A stretch of 64,000 nucleotides of DNA from Paucimonas lemoignei (lineage in GTDB: Bacteria > Pseudomonadota > Gammaproteobacteria > Burkholderiales > Burkholderiaceae_D). Each line of letters opens with the position of its first letter. Position 1 is the first letter of the stretch. This document shows, one piece after another, positions 54,358-64,000 of the stretch. The position numbers were made by a program, and so were the translations under genes. Location of the stretch: NCBI RefSeq assembly GCF_004342585.1, contig NZ_SLZQ01000013.1:1-64000 (forward strand), given 5' to 3'. The notes under the pieces are model-generated. The model saw only the letters and a program-made list of their open reading frames with translations, was not told the origin of the DNA and searched no databases.

Positions 54358-57348
54358 ATGAAACGGATGTTATTCAACGCCACGCAGCAGGAAGAACTGC
54401 GTGTGGCGATCGTCGATGGGCAAAAGCTGATCGACATCGACATCGAAACCGCTGGCCGAGAACAGCGCAAATCGAATATCTACAAGGGTGTCATCACCCG
54501 CATCGAACCCTCGCTGGAAGCCTGCTTCGTCAATTACGGCGAAGACCGTCATGGCTTTTTGCCTTTCAAGGAAGTGGCGCGCAGCTATTTCAAGGAAGGC
54601 GTCGATGTGCGCAATTGCTCCATCAAGGAAGCGCTGCGCGAAGGCCAGGAAATCATGGTCCAGGTCGAAAAGGAAGAGCGCGGCAACAAGGGCGCCGCCC
54701 TGACCTCCTTCATTTCGCTAGCTGGCCGTTACCTGGTGCTGATGCCGAATAATCCGCGCGGCGGCGGCGTCTCGCGCCGTGTCGAAGGCGAAGATCGCCA
54801 GGAATTGCGCGAAACCATGGACAAGCTCGATCTGCCTTCCGGCATGTCGGTGATTGCCCGCACTGCCGGCATCGGCCGCAGCGTCGAAGAACTGCAGTGG
54901 GACTTGAACTACCTGATGCAACTGTGGCGCGCCATCGAAGGCGCAGGTCAGTCCGCACCGGGTGCGTTCCTGATTTACCAGGAATCCTCGCTGGTCATCC
55001 GCGCCATCCGCGATTATTTCCAGCCTGATATCGGCGAAATCCTGATCGATACCGACGATATCTATGAGCAGGCGCACCAGTTCATGGCGCACGTGATGCC
55101 GGACATGATCCACCGCGTCAAGCGTTACCGTGACGATGTGCCGCTGTTCTCGCGCTTCCAGATCGAACACCAGATCGAAACCGCGTATTCCCGCACCGTG
55201 CCGCTGCCTTCCGGCGGCGCTATTGTTATTGATCATACCGAAGCGCTGGTATCGATCGACGTCAACTCGGCGCGCGCCACCCGTGGCAGCGACATCGAGA
55301 CGACCGCATTCAATACCAATCTTGAAGCTGCCGATGAAGTGGCCCGCCAGTTGCGCCTGCGCGACCTGGGCGGCCTGATCGTGATCGACTTCATCGACAT
55401 GGAGAATTCCAAGAACCAGCGTGAAGTCGAAAACCGCCTGAAAGATGCGCTGCACTATGACCGTGCGCGGGTCCAGATGGGCAAGATTTCCCGCTTCGGC
55501 CTGATGGAATTGTCGCGCCAGCGCCTGCGTCCGTCGCTGTCCGAGGGCAGCCACGTGACATGCCCGCGCTGCAACGGCACCGGCCATATCCGCGATACAG
55601 AATCCTCCGCCCTGCAGGTGCTGCGCATCATCCAGGAAGAAGCGATGAAGGAAAATTCGGCGCTGATCCACATCCAGGTGCCGGTCGATGTGGCCGCCTT
55701 CCTGTTGAATGAAAAGCGCGGCGAGATCCTGAAGATCGAAACACGCCATCGCGTGACCGTGATCCTGATCCCGAACAAGCATCTGGAAACGCCGCATTAC
55801 CGCATGGAGCGCATCAAGCACGACGATCCGCGCCTGGAAGACATGCAAGCCAGCTATACGCTGGCAGAAGAAGCCGAAACCGATCTCGGCTTCAGCAAGC
55901 GCCAGAAGGATGAAGCCGCCAAGCCGCGCCAGGAAGCCGTGGTCAAGGGCATCACCCCGGCGCAACCGGCACCGATTATCGAACGCAAGGCAGCCGAGGA
56001 AGCGGCTCCTGCGGCAGCACCGGCCATTCTTTCCGGCGAACCTGGCTTCCTGAGCAAGTTGTTCGGCTTCTTCTTCAAGAAACCGGAACCGGCTCCTGCC
56101 CCGGTTGCTCCAGTAGAAGTGAAACCCGAACAAACGCGCGAACGCAATGGCGAACGCGGTGGCCGCAACCAGCGCAACCGCAATCGCAATGGCCGTGGCC
56201 AGCGCGAGGACCGAGAAGGAACACGCGGCGAACAACGCCAGGAAGCAGCGGCCAAGCCCGCCCTGACCGAAACAGCCGGCGCACCAACTGGCCGTCAGCC
56301 GCGCCAGCAGCGCGATCCGCAGGAAGGACGTCGCGAGCGCACGGAACGTCCGGAGCGTGGCGAACGAACCGAACGCGCCGAAAGGCCGGAGCGTGCCGAG
56401 CGCCAGCAGCGTAATCGTGAAGAACGCAAGGAAGTGCAAGTCAAGGCGGAGGAATCCACGGTTGAGACTGCAGCAATGCCGCTTGCCACCGGCGTACCGG
56501 CATTGACAACCGCAAGTGTGAGCATCGCTGAGATCGCTTCGGAACAAGCCGAAGCCCAGGTGGAAGGCACCGCAACCGAATCTGAAACCGGCGAGCAAGG
56601 TGAGGAACAGCGCCGCCGCCGCCGTCGTCGTGGTGGCCGTAACCGTAACCGCCGTGAGCGCGAAGGTGCCGAAGCACTGGCCGAAGGCGAAAGCGCGGCT
56701 GAGGTAGCGGACGAGACGGACATCGAGTCAGCCGACGCTGCAGAAGCGCCACAAGCAGTCAATGCAGTCGAAACAGCCGGCGCTGATGCTGAAAATGCCG
56801 CTCCTGCGATCAAAGCGGAAGAGCAGCCGGCTGTGGAAGCTGAGGCAGACAAGCCAGCCGCAGAATTCGTCGCGGTGCAAGCCAACGTCGTAACGGAACC
56901 GGTTGCAGCGCCGACGGTTCCTGTTGCCCCTGCAGTTACCGTTGCAGAACAGGCTTCCCTGCCGCTGGAGCCGGCTGTTGAAGAGGCGCCTGCGCCAGCG
57001 CCAGCCCCGACTGCAGCAGCGCCGGAAACTGCGCCTGTGGCCGCCGAAGCTCCGGTTGAGACACCTGCCGCTCCTGCTGCTCAAGCGGAAGTCGCGCCGG
57101 TTGCTTCACAACCTCAGGCAGCTGCTGAAGAAAATCAGCGCGTTGTTGCTGCGCCGATGCCGCTGGATGAATTGCGCAGCGTCCTCAGTGCCGCTGGCCT
57201 GACGCTGGCGAGCACCGATCCCGAGAAGCTGCGCGCTGCCCAAGAAGCAGCGGCCCGTATCGTGCCGCCGGTGCGCGTGCCGCGCGAGCGCAAGCCGTTG
57301 CCGCCGCTGTCGACTGAACCGCTGGTGCAGGTCGAAACGCGCCGTTAA
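54358..57348 (+). CDS. rne: Ribonuclease E
   Basis: 996 residues. ATG 54358 follows AGGAGCATAACAAC. The catalytic half has an S1 domain (about 38-120), the 5' sensor, and a DNase I-like part with Asp301 (SIDVNSA) and Asp344 (IVIDFIDM). The zinc link is Cys402/Cys405 ([10 protein letters not shown]). From about 520 the protein is low-complexity: a predicted amphipathic/membrane-type segment near [16 protein letters not shown], Arg-rich blocks ([28 protein letters not shown]) likely to bind RNA, and a long Ala/Pro/Glu-rich tail ending in a conserved degradosome-type segment. It processes and decays RNA at the inner membrane. Confidence 0.97.
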   Translation: MKRMLFNATQQEELRVAIVDGQKLIDIDIETAGREQRKSNIYKGVITRIEPSLEACFVNYGEDRHGFLPFKEVARSYFKEGVDVRNCSIKEALREGQEIMVQVEKEERGNKGAALTSFISLAGRYLVLMPNNPRGGGVSRRVEGEDRQELRETMDKLDLPSGMSVIARTAGIGRSVEELQWDLNYLMQLWRAIEGAGQSAPGAFLIYQESSLVIRAIRDYFQPDIGEILIDTDDIYEQAHQFMAHVMPDMIHRVKRYRDDVPLFSRFQIEHQIETAYSRTVPLPSGGAIVIDHTEALVSIDVNSARATRGSDIETTAFNTNLEAADEVARQLRLRDLGGLIVIDFIDMENSKNQREVENRLKDALHYDRARVQMGKISRFGLMELSRQRLRPSLSEGSHVTCPRCNGTGHIRDTESSALQVLRIIQEEAMKENSALIHIQVPVDVAAFLLNEKRGEILKIETRHRVTVILIPNKHLETPHYRMERIKHDDPRLEDMQASYTLAEEAETDLGFSKRQKDEAAKPRQEAVVKGITPAQPAPIIERKAAEEAAPAAAPAILSGEPGFLSKLFGFFFKKPEPAPAPVAPVEVKPEQTRERNGERGGRNQRNRNRNGRGQREDREGTRGEQRQEAAAKPALTETAGAPTGRQPRQQRDPQEGRRERTERPERGERTERAERPERAERQQRNREERKEVQVKAEESTVETAAMPLATGVPALTTASVSIAEIASEQAEAQVEGTATESETGEQGEEQRRRRRRRGGRNRNRREREGAEALAEGESAAEVADETDIESADAAEAPQAVNAVETAGADAENAAPAIKAEEQPAVEAEADKPAAEFVAVQANVVTEPVAAPTVPVAPAVTVAEQASLPLEPAVEEAPAPAPAPTAAAPETAPVAAEAPVETPAAPAAQAEVAPVASQPQAAAEENQRVVAAPMPLDELRSVLSAAGLTLASTDPEKLRAAQEAAARIVPPVRVPRERKPLPPLSTEPLVQVETRR

Positions 57349-57368
57349 TCGCATTAGGCAATCGTCAG

Positions 57369-57396
57369 AAAGAGGAGCTTCGGCTCCTCTTTTTTT
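57369..57396 (+). terminator. Rho-independent terminator of rne
   Basis: AGAGGAGC (57371-57378), a TTCG tetraloop and GCTCCTCT (57383-57390) form a perfect stem followed by TTTTTT. It starts about 20 bases after the rne stop. Confidence 0.95.
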
Positions 57397-57486
57397 ATCC
57401 CTGTCCCGCATTCCAGTCCCCTGTACCCCATCCTCCACATGGCGCTGATACATGACCTCCCGTTTCAAGAACATCCGCGATAAAAA

Positions 57487-57533
57487 CGCCCCCTATCTTA
57501 GTCATTCCTTAATGACAAGCAATAAGCGGGGCG
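57487..57533. repeat. Nested inverted repeat upstream of chrA
   Basis: CGCCCC (57487-57492) can pair with GGGGCG (57528-57533), and inside it GTCATT (57501-57506) pairs with AATGAC (57511-57516) around CCTT. The minus strand after it reads TTTTTATC, so it could end minus-strand transcription. It could also be an operator or leader structure for the transporter gene that starts 43 bases on. Confidence 0.5.
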
Positions 57534-57575
57534 CTAACATGCCTGCCACCGACCACGACAAGCTTGAATATCAAC

Positions 57576-58916
57576 ATGTTCACGACCAGCCTGCGGCATA
57601 ATGTATCCTTTACAGAAGCCCTGCTTTACTGGCTCAAGCTTGGCTTTATCAGTTTTGGCGGTCCGGCAGGCCAGATCGCGCTCATGCATACAGAGTTGGT
57701 CGAAAAAAGACGCTGGATCTCGGAGCGGCGTTTTCTCCATGCGCTGAACTATTGCATGCTATTGCCCGGCCCCGAGGCCACGCAACTGGCGATCTATATC
57801 GGCTGGCTGATGCATGGGACGCTTGGCGGCATTATCGCGGGGGCTCTCTTTGTGCTCCCTTCCTTGGTGATTCTGATCGCGCTGTCGTGGATCTACCTGG
57901 CATTCGGCCATGTCGGACTAGTGGCGGGCATCCTTTACGGCATCAAGCCGGCCGTGGTCGCCATCGTCTTGGCTGCGGCATGGCGCATCGGTTCACGGAC
58001 GCTGAAGAATGGCTGGTTGATGGCGATTGCGCTGGCCGCATTCGTGGCAATTGCGATCGTTGATGTGCCCTTCCCTTTCATCGTTCTGGGTGCGGCACTT
58101 GTGGGCATGATTGGCGGGAAGTTTGCTCCTGACGTGTTTAAAGTAGGCGGTGGCCATAAGCAGGCGAATGTCGCAGAAGAATCTGGACCGGCGATTATTG
58201 ATGACCATACGCCCACACCGGAACATGCCGGTTTTTCGTGGGGCAAGCTTTTTCGCGTAACGCTGATTGGCATCGCTATGGGAATTGTCTCGTGGAGCAT
58301 GCTGGTTGCAGTTTTCGGCAAAGCTACGCCCTTGGTGCAGATGAGCTGGTTCTTCACCAAGGCTGCCTTGCTCACCTTTGGCGGCGCTTATGCCGTGCTT
58401 CCTTATGTCTATCAAGGCGGCGTTGAAACCTATCAATGGCTCACCGCAGCGCAAATGATCGATGGCCTGGCATTGGGAGAGACCACGCCGGGGCCGCTGA
58501 TCATGATTGTCGCCTTCATCGGCTTCGTCGGCGCATGGACCAAAACAGTGCTCGGTCCGGAGAGTTTGGTGCTGGCTGGAATTCTGGGCGCTTGCGTGAC
58601 GACGTGGTTCACTTTCCTGCCGTCTTTTGTATTCATCCTCGCCGGCGGTCCGGTGGTGGAAGCCACGCGCGACAAGATTCGCCTGACGGCTCCGCTGACG
58701 GCGATTTCCGCCGCGGTGGTGGGCGTCATCCTGAGTCTCGCAGTTTTCTTCGCGGAACATGTATTCAAACTTTCCCAACCTCTAATGCAATGGGATGTTG
58801 TCGCGATCGCGCTGGCAGCCGCATCCTGCATCGCCCTGCTCCGCTATAAACTCGGAACGATTTCTTTGTTGACGGCATGTGCGATTGTCGGGCTCGTGGT
58901 ATCTTCTTTCCATTGA
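57576..58916 (+). CDS. chrA: Chromate transporter ChrA family (two-domain)
   Basis: About 446 residues from ATG 57576 (a TTG at 57564 would add four). It has two homologous CHR halves: the first with FISFGGPAGQIALMH and MLLPGPEATQLAIYIG, the second with LTFGGAYAVLPYVYQGG and GLALGETTPGPLIMIVAFIG. About ten to twelve membrane segments and a charged linker near 190-220. Long-chain ChrA proteins export chromate from the cytoplasm. No ChrB regulator is adjacent. It lies between the rne terminator and moaA, an insertion relative to many related genomes. Confidence 0.9.
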   Translation: MFTTSLRHNVSFTEALLYWLKLGFISFGGPAGQIALMHTELVEKRRWISERRFLHALNYCMLLPGPEATQLAIYIGWLMHGTLGGIIAGALFVLPSLVILIALSWIYLAFGHVGLVAGILYGIKPAVVAIVLAAAWRIGSRTLKNGWLMAIALAAFVAIAIVDVPFPFIVLGAALVGMIGGKFAPDVFKVGGGHKQANVAEESGPAIIDDHTPTPEHAGFSWGKLFRVTLIGIAMGIVSWSMLVAVFGKATPLVQMSWFFTKAALLTFGGAYAVLPYVYQGGVETYQWLTAAQMIDGLALGETTPGPLIMIVAFIGFVGAWTKTVLGPESLVLAGILGACVTTWFTFLPSFVFILAGGPVVEATRDKIRLTAPLTAISAAVVGVILSLAVFFAEHVFKLSQPLMQWDVVAIALAAASCIALLRYKLGTISLLTACAIVGLVVSSFH

Positions 58917-59014
58917 TAATACCGTTCAGGCAGTCGGAATTTTCTTGGTAAATTGTTGATTGGCTATTGAAGCATACCGACTTTTTACATGAAGACACTG
59001 CAAGCATCGCCGGC

Positions 59015-60124
59015 ATGACTGAAAAATTCATCCCCGTGACCGACCTGCGCACCCGCGCTACCAAACCGGTCATTCCCGTGCGCCCGGTGGCACCTTCCGG
59101 GCTTCTCGCCGACAGCCTCGGCCGGCCGCTGCGCGATCTGCGTATCTCCGTCACCGACCGCTGCAATTTCCGTTGCGTGTATTGCATGCCGAAAGAGGTG
59201 TTCGACAAGGATTACCGCTATCTGCCGCACACGGACCTGCTTTCTTTCGAAGAAATCACCCGACTCGCCAGTGTGTTTGTCGCCCATGGCGTCGACAAGG
59301 TCCGCCTGACCGGCGGCGAGCCGCTGCTGCGCAAGAATCTGGAGAAACTCATTGCGATGCTGGCCGAGCTGAAAACGCCGGATGGCCGCGCGCTCGACCT
59401 GACGCTGACCACCAATGGCTCATTGCTGACCAAGAAGGCCCAGGCATTGAAGGATGCCGGCCTGACGCGAGTGAGCGTATCGCTCGATTCGCTGGACGAT
59501 GCCACGTTCCGCCGCATGAACGATGTCGATTTTCCCGTGACCGATGTATTGGCTGGCATCGAGGCCGCCGAGCGTGTCGGGCTGGGACCGGTGAAAGTCA
59601 ACATGGTGGTCAAGAAGGGCATGAACGATGGCGAGATCCTGCCGATGGCGCGCCACTTCCATGGCAGCGGCGTCATCCTGCGTTTCATCGAGTACATGGA
59701 TGTCGGCGCCAGCAATGGCTGGAAAATGGACGAGGTGATGCCTTCCGCTGATGTCGTGAAGCGCATCGACGAAGCCATGCCGCTGGAAGCGATCGCGCCT
59801 AATTACACCGGCGAGACGGCCGAACGCTGGCGCTATCTGGATGGCGGCGGGGAGATCGGCGTCATTTCTAGCGTTACGCAAGCCTTTTGCCAGGATTGCA
59901 CGCGTGCGCGCCTGTCTACCGAGGGAAAGCTCTATACCTGCCTGTTCGCCAGCCAGGGGCATGATTTGCGTGCCCTGCTGCGCGGCGGCCACAGCGATGA
60001 AGAGATCAGCGGTGCGCTTGCCCACTTGTGGCAGGCACGCTCCGACCGCTATTCCGAATTGCGCACCAGCCAGACGGAAGCGACGGCCAGGCGCAAGATC
60101 GAAATGTCGTATATCGGTGGATGA
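59015..60124 (+). CDS. moaA: GTP 3',8-cyclase (molybdenum cofactor biosynthesis)
   Basis: About 369 residues from ATG 59015; a TTG-initiated longer frame from 58967 is less likely. The radical-SAM cluster ligands are Cys50, Cys54 and Cys57 (CNFRCVYC). [11 protein letters not shown]-type and [10 protein letters not shown] motifs follow. A second [4Fe-4S] cluster near the C-terminus is in [21 protein letters not shown], and the protein ends in GG, both needed by MoaA. With MoaC it converts GTP to cyclic pyranopterin phosphate. mobA and moeA, its usual neighbours after rne, are not in this window. Confidence 0.95.
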   Translation: MTEKFIPVTDLRTRATKPVIPVRPVAPSGLLADSLGRPLRDLRISVTDRCNFRCVYCMPKEVFDKDYRYLPHTDLLSFEEITRLASVFVAHGVDKVRLTGGEPLLRKNLEKLIAMLAELKTPDGRALDLTLTTNGSLLTKKAQALKDAGLTRVSVSLDSLDDATFRRMNDVDFPVTDVLAGIEAAERVGLGPVKVNMVVKKGMNDGEILPMARHFHGSGVILRFIEYMDVGASNGWKMDEVMPSADVVKRIDEAMPLEAIAPNYTGETAERWRYLDGGGEIGVISSVTQAFCQDCTRARLSTEGKLYTCLFASQGHDLRALLRGGHSDEEISGALAHLWQARSDRYSELRTSQTEATARRKIEMSYIGG

Positions 60125-60125
60125 A

Positions 60126-60173
60126 GCTGGCAAGCCTTCAGCAATTTGCCATGGTCAGAGGCCGCTTGCCAGC
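60126..60173 (+). repeat. Perfect 10-bp inverted repeat after moaA
   Basis: GCTGGCAAGC (60126-60135) and GCTTGCCAGC (60164-60173) are exact complements around a 28-base loop. The trailing sequence CTGCTTTG has only a short T-run. It may be a weak terminator between the convergent moaA and chemotaxis-receptor genes. Confidence 0.45.
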
Positions 60174-60262
60174 CTGCTTTGAAAATAAGGCGTGCTGCGA
60201 GGCAGGCTTAACTTCCGCCACACCTCGGCTTAGCTTCAGTCTTCGCCGTCCAGGCTAGCTTA

Positions 60263-61900
60263 TTAAGTTCGCCCTGGCGCGGGCAATGCCATACGGGCAG
60301 GCGCGTTGCGCTGAGCCGGCGCCGGCAAGGCTGCCACTCGCTCCCCTGCGTCCCTATCGTCCAGCTTGAACACTTTCACCAGCTGCGCCAGGCCGCCGGC
60401 CTGATCCTGTAGCGATGCCGCCACTGCCGCGGCTTCCTCGACCAGCGCGGCATTTTGCTGGGTCACCTGGTCCATCTGCGCGATCGTGTGATTCACCTGT
60501 TCGATGCCCGCGCTTTGCTCGCTGCTGGCGGCGGCGATTTCATTCATGATATCGGTGACGCGCTGCACGCTGGCGACGATTTCCTGCATGGTTACGCCGG
60601 CATGATCGACCAGCTTTCTGCCTGAATCGACCTTGGCAACCGAATCGTCGATCAAGCCCTTGATTTCCTTGGCCGCAGATGCGGAACGTTGCGCCAGCGT
60701 GCGCACCTCTGCCGCTACCACCGCGAATCCGCGTCCCTGCTCGCCGGCGCGCGCGGCTTCCACTGCGGCGTTCAGCGCGAGGATATTGGTCTGGAACGCG
60801 ATGCTGTCAATGACGCCGATGATGTCGACGATCTTCTTCGAGGAAGTGTCGATCGCGGCCATGGTATCGACCACTTCGGACACTACCACCCCGCCCCTGC
60901 CTGCCACTTCCGACGCGGAAGCCGCGAGCTGATTCGCCTGGCGCGCATTGTCGGCGTTTTGCCGCACGGTGGAAGTCAATTCTTCCATCGATGAAGCAGC
61001 CTCTTCAAGCGCGGCTGCCTGTTGTTCGGTGCGCGCGGAGAGATCGAGGTTGCCCGAGGCGATCTGGGTGGAGGCAGTGGCGATCGCATCGGTGCCGGTG
61101 CGCACCTGCGCGACGATGCGCACCAGGCTGTCGTTCATGTTCTTGAGCGCCAGCATCAGCTGCCCGGCCTCGTCGGTCGAGCGCACGTCGATGCGCGTCG
61201 AGATATCGCCTGCCGCCACCGTTTCCGCCACGCGCACCGCCGCCTTCAGAGGACGGACGATCGAGCGCGTGATCAGCCAGGCGACCACGATACTCAGCAG
61301 CATGGTCAAGCCGCCGAGAACCAGCACGATATTGCGCGAATGCTCATACTCGGCGTGTGCGTCGACGGCTGCCTGCGCCGCCATTTCCTTTTCATGGGCG
61401 ACGATATCGTCGAGCGCCACCAGCGTCTTGCGCAGCGCCGGCGCCGCCACGCTCATCAGGTGTTCGGTGGCTTCGGCATTTTTCTGCTCGGCCTTCATTG
61501 CCAGCACTTCATTATTTTTCGGCACCGCGATGACCAGCAAATCGTTCAGCGTCGCCAGCAGGGCCTGTTCCTTTTCGCTGGTGGCCAACTTGCTCAATTC
61601 CTTCTTGCCGGCGCCGTATCGCGCGCGCGCCTCGCCCATCCTTTTCTTTTCTGCGTCGATCGCCGCATCTTCGTTCAGCAAGACGATGTTGCTGGCATGC
61701 GTAGCCACGTCGCGGATCGCGAATGCCATGTCGCTGGCCGCGGCAACCTTGGCATTTTTATCGTTCACAATATCGTTCAGGCGATGCTCGATACGCCCCA
61801 TCGAATTCAGGCTCAAGCCCAGAACAGTACCCAACAACCCCAGCACAAGAGCAAAAGCCAAGCCCAGCCGGAAGCCGATTCTCATATTTGCAAACGACAT
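60263..61900 (-). CDS. Methyl-accepting chemotaxis protein
   Basis: 545 residues. Membrane segment 1 is near 10-30, then a helical 4HB_MCP-like sensor domain (about 35-190), membrane segment 2 (190-212), a HAMP domain (about 213-265, [21 protein letters not shown]) and the signalling domain. The hairpin tip is [27 protein letters not shown]-like and fully conserved. The tail is Pro/Ala-rich with no NWETF-like pentapeptide. It feeds the CheA-CheW system. The ligand is unknown. No che genes are nearby. Confidence 0.93.
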   Translation of the reverse strand: MSFANMRIGFRLGLAFALVLGLLGTVLGLSLNSMGRIEHRLNDIVNDKNAKVAAASDMAFAIRDVATHASNIVLLNEDAAIDAEKKRMGEARARYGAGKKELSKLATSEKEQALLATLNDLLVIAVPKNNEVLAMKAEQKNAEATEHLMSVAAPALRKTLVALDDIVAHEKEMAAQAAVDAHAEYEHSRNIVLVLGGLTMLLSIVVAWLITRSIVRPLKAAVRVAETVAAGDISTRIDVRSTDEAGQLMLALKNMNDSLVRIVAQVRTGTDAIATASTQIASGNLDLSARTEQQAAALEEAASSMEELTSTVRQNADNARQANQLAASASEVAGRGGVVVSEVVDTMAAIDTSSKKIVDIIGVIDSIAFQTNILALNAAVEAARAGEQGRGFAVVAAEVRTLAQRSASAAKEIKGLIDDSVAKVDSGRKLVDHAGVTMQEIVASVQRVTDIMNEIAAASSEQSAGIEQVNHTIAQMDQVTQQNAALVEEAAAVAASLQDQAGGLAQLVKVFKLDDRDAGERVAALPAPAQRNAPARMALPAPGRT

Positions 61901-61990
61901 TTTACTTCCCAGATTTTTTATTAAACAGAATGAATATGTTCAGGATTTAAACGATGAGTTTTGCGACGCTGTCGATAGAGCGACGCTGAT

Positions 61991-62028
61991 AAAAAACGCG
62001 CCGGCCTGGATAAGGAGCGGCGCGTTTT
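61991..62028 (-). terminator. Rho-independent terminator after the binding-protein gene
   Basis: AAAACGCGCCG (61993-62003) pairs with CGGCGCGTTTT (62018-62028). On the minus strand it is followed by TTATC after an overlapping T-run; the plus strand reads GTTTTGTTTTGG, so it may act both ways. It ends the binding-protein transcript and isolates the chemotaxis-receptor gene. Confidence 0.85.
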
Positions 62029-62087
62029 GTTTTGGCAGGAAGAGATGAATTCGCGACAGAGCTTATCTCTTCCTTTCCTTTTGCCGC

Positions 62088-63299
62088 TTAGCCCTTCACC
62101 AGCGGACAGTTGCCTTCGTTAAGCGGGCGGAATGCCTTGTCCGCCGGGATCACTGCTTTCTGCTTGTAGTAATCCCACGGGTACTTCGATTCGGACGGCT
62201 TCTTCACCTGGTACACGTACATGTCGTGCACCATGCGGCCATCTTCGCGGATCTTGCCGTTCTTAGCGAACATGTCGTTGATCGGCGTCGACTTCATCTT
62301 GGCCATGACTGCCGCGGTATCGTCCGTGCCCGCAGCCTGCACCGCCTTCAGGTAATGCAGCGTGGATGAATAGTCGCCGGCATCGCCCATGGTCGGCATG
62401 CGCTTGGTCATCTCGAAGAAGCGCTTGGACCATTTGCGGGTTTCTTCGTCGCGGTCCCAATAGAAGCCGCTGGTGAGCGTCAGGCCCTGCGCGATTTCCA
62501 GGCCCATGGCATCGACGTCGGTGATCCACACCAGCAGGCCCGCGAGGGTTTGCTTGCCGGACTTGGTCACGCCGAATTCATACGCGGATTTGACGCTGTT
62601 GATGAAACCGGTGCCGGAACCTGCCAGCGCAATTACCTTGGCCTTGGAGCTCTGTGCCTGCAGGAGGAAGGAAGAGTAATCCGACGTGTTGACCGGATGG
62701 CGGATGGTGCCCAGCACTTTGCCGCCCTTGCCCTTGACTGCGCCGATCGTATCGGCTTCCAGTGAATGGCCGAAGGCGTAATCGGCGGTCAGGAAGTACC
62801 AGCTGTCGCCGCCCTGCTTGACGATTTCATTGCCCGTGCCATGCGCCAATGCCCAGGTGTCGTAGGCATAGTGAATGCTGTTGGGCGTGCAGGCATCGCC
62901 GGTGATGCGGGAAGAGCCGGAGCCGTTGACGATGGCGATGGCGTTCTTTTCCTTTGCCACGCCGATTACCGACAGCGCCACGCCGGAATTGATCAGATTG
63001 GAGATCATGCGGACGTTTTGCGTATCGAACCATTCACGCGCCTTGGTGGCAGCGATATCCGGCTTGTTGAGGTGATCATTGACGACCACTTCGATGGGGC
63101 GCCCGAGCACTTTGCCGCCAAAATCCTGTACCGCCATTTTTACGGCATTGACCGCTCCCTGGCCGGCTTCGTGGGAAAACTGGCCGGTCATGTCAGTCAT
63201 GACGCCGATGCGCAAAGGCTTCGTATCCTGCGCATTGGCAGCCCCTGCGGCAAATGCCGCCAGCAGGCTGAACTGCAATACCTTCATTGCTTTCTTCAT
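62088..63299 (-). CDS. Periplasmic substrate-binding protein, branched-chain-amino-acid ABC type (orphan)
   Basis: 403 residues. The signal peptide ends AAGAANAQD (about 1-23). RIGVMTDMTGQFSHEAGQGAVNAVKMA is the typical start of the LivJ/Peripla_BP_6 family, and FLTADYAFGHSLEAD and IRHPVNTSDYSSFLLQAQ are family motifs. ATG 63299 has TTGGAGCGAGACA upstream. No permease or ATPase genes are adjacent, so it may share a transporter encoded elsewhere or act as a sensor binding protein; the nearby chemotaxis receptor makes this worth noting. The ligand is unknown. Confidence 0.9.
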   Translation of the reverse strand: MKKAMKVLQFSLLAAFAAGAANAQDTKPLRIGVMTDMTGQFSHEAGQGAVNAVKMAVQDFGGKVLGRPIEVVVNDHLNKPDIAATKAREWFDTQNVRMISNLINSGVALSVIGVAKEKNAIAIVNGSGSSRITGDACTPNSIHYAYDTWALAHGTGNEIVKQGGDSWYFLTADYAFGHSLEADTIGAVKGKGGKVLGTIRHPVNTSDYSSFLLQAQSSKAKVIALAGSGTGFINSVKSAYEFGVTKSGKQTLAGLLVWITDVDAMGLEIAQGLTLTSGFYWDRDEETRKWSKRFFEMTKRMPTMGDAGDYSSTLHYLKAVQAAGTDDTAAVMAKMKSTPINDMFAKNGKIREDGRMVHDMYVYQVKKPSESKYPWDYYKQKAVIPADKAFRPLNEGNCPLVKG

Positions 63300-63623
63300 T
63301 GTCTCGCTCCAATCTGGATTTACTAAATAGTATATTTAAGCAAGTAATACGCTTGCATAAGTAGATTATTAAAATCGTGACGCAATGTCAAAGACTTTGT
63401 CATCCATTCTCGAATAATTTAAGTGCAACGTGAATCACCGATACGCGAGCGAAGTCACGGCATGCCTGCTGCCGTCCCAGACGAGTTTCATAATCAAATC
63501 GACAGTTTTTTCAATCCACTTATGAAAGCATTAACTTGACCTCACGATGCGAAAGCAAGCGCGTCATGTTCCCTGTCTTGACGACATCAGCGCACACGCA
63601 TAAACCCCATCGGGTATTGTTCG
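63300..63623. other. 324-bp gap between the HxlR-type regulator and the binding-protein gene
   Basis: It holds the promoter of the binding-protein gene (63363-63391) and two dyads in its leader: TAAATA-GTA-TATTTA (63324-63338) and GCAAG-N7-CTTGC (63340-63356). The part at 63420-63620 shows no supported gene; a 63-codon minus-strand frame at 63520-63711 overlaps the regulator. Confidence 0.55.
63363..63391 (-). promoter_or_regulatory. Sigma-70 promoter of the binding-protein gene
   Basis: On the minus strand a perfect TTGACA (63386-63391) and TAATCT (63363-63368) are 17 bp apart. A start near 63356 puts the GCAAG-N7-CTTGC dyad at the first transcribed bases, an expected place for a repressor site. 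Confidence 0.62.
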
Positions 63624-64000
63624 TCAGGCGGCCTCGCATGAATTGTCGAAGCTGTAGCTCAACCCGTACTCGACTTGACGCGGATCGAGTTCTTCTCCGC
63701 ATTCGCTGCATACGACACGAGCAAAGAAATCATGCTGGCACAGGCGATGACGCAGGATCAGCGGCGGCTTGCCATGGGATAGCCACTTGTCGCCCCAGTG
63801 CATCATGACGATCATCGAGCCGTACAGGTCGCGTCCCTTGGCGGTGAAGCGATACTCGTAACGATCCGGGCGAGCCTGGTATTGGCGCTTTTCGATGACG
63901 CCATGCTCGGTCAAGCGCTGCAGACGGTCGGTGAGAATGTTGCTGGCAATGCCGAGGTTGGCCTGAAATTCATCGAACCGGCGCACGCCGAAAAACATTT
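63624..64000 (-). CDS. HxlR/MarR-type winged-helix transcriptional regulator, 5' end outside window
   Basis: The last 125 or so residues are visible; the frame continues off the right edge. FFGVRRFDEFQANLGIASNILTDRLQRL and GVIEKRQYQARPDRYEYRFT are the HTH and wing of the HxlR family. After the winged helix comes a C-terminal extension with CSECGEELDPRQVEY, which has the look of a small zinc ribbon half; this is found in a subset of HxlR proteins. Target and signal are unknown; the binding-protein gene downstream is a candidate. Confidence 0.85.
   Translation of the reverse strand, partial: MFFGVRRFDEFQANLGIASNILTDRLQRLTEHGVIEKRQYQARPDRYEYRFTAKGRDLYGSMIVMMHWGDKWLSHGKPPLILRHRLCQHDFFARVVCSECGEELDPRQVEYGLSYSFDNSCEAA

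Noticed and set aside
54718-56598. 626-codon open frame on the minus strand
   Set aside because: It is antisense to rne and has the repetitive composition expected from the reverse of the Ala/Arg-rich tail.

Overview
The window reads as the chromosome of a betaproteobacterium of the order Burkholderiales, most likely an Oxalobacteraceae member (Herminiimonas/Janthinobacterium/Collimonas type). The basis is gene order: lepA-lepB-DUF4845-rnc-era-recO-pdxJ-acpS-nagZ, rpoE-rseA-rseB-mucD beside fabF, and yceD-rpmF-plsX-fabH-fabD-fabG-acpP-fabF next to maf. This is recognition of family and order by eye; no database was searched.

Region 1 (1-24.0 kb) is an exopolysaccharide/capsule locus, almost all on the minus strand. 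In transcription order it holds a Wzc-type tyrosine autokinase/chain-length protein, a WecA/MraY-like sugar-phosphate transferase, a TviB/WbpO-like UDP-HexNAc dehydrogenase, a WbpP-like UDP-HexNAc 4-epimerase, a MurJ/Wzx-like flippase, a GT4 glycosyltransferase, a Wzy/ligase-like membrane protein, a second GT4, a NodB-like deacetylase, a third GT4, an AsnB-type amidotransferase, a fourth GT4, two FemAB/CelD-type GNAT proteins, an acyltransferase-3 protein and a secreted beta-helix protein. Many genes overlap by ATGA. Together they suggest a Wzx/Wzy polymer with HexNAc uronic acid, probably amidated and N- or O-acylated. No Wza-type outer-membrane exporter or Wzb phosphatase lies inside the window. 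Long AT-rich gaps separate wzc, the wecA-like gene and the dehydrogenase. A plus-strand beta-helix gene ends at base 87.

Region 2 (24.0-27.4 kb) has a LysR regulator divergent from a YbhB/PEBP gene across a 616-bp gap, then a minus-strand tRNA cluster (Gly-GCC, Gly-GCC, Cys-GCA) with a consensus sigma-70 promoter and an intrinsic terminator.

Region 3 (26.8-53.6 kb) is housekeeping: pgsA-uvrC; nagZ-acpS-pdxJ-recO-era-rnc-DUF4845-lepB-lepA; a glutaredoxin-like gene; the envelope-stress operon rpoE-rseA-rseB-mucD with a recognisable sigma-E promoter; a YgfX-like gene; the fatty-acid/phospholipid cluster; maf and an RsmI-like methyltransferase on the plus strand; then sppA, a Rieske protein, a Gph-like HAD phosphatase and rluC on the minus strand.

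Region 4 (53.6-64 kb): rluC and rne diverge across a 717-bp gap that probably contains a long rne leader. After rne and its terminator come a chromate transporter, moaA, a methyl-accepting chemotaxis protein, an orphan branched-chain-amino-acid-type binding protein, and an HxlR regulator cut by the window end. No CRISPR array, insertion sequence, prophage or rRNA was seen. The least explained parts are the polysaccharide locus (uronamide plus FemAB-type decoration) and several long structured non-coding gaps.
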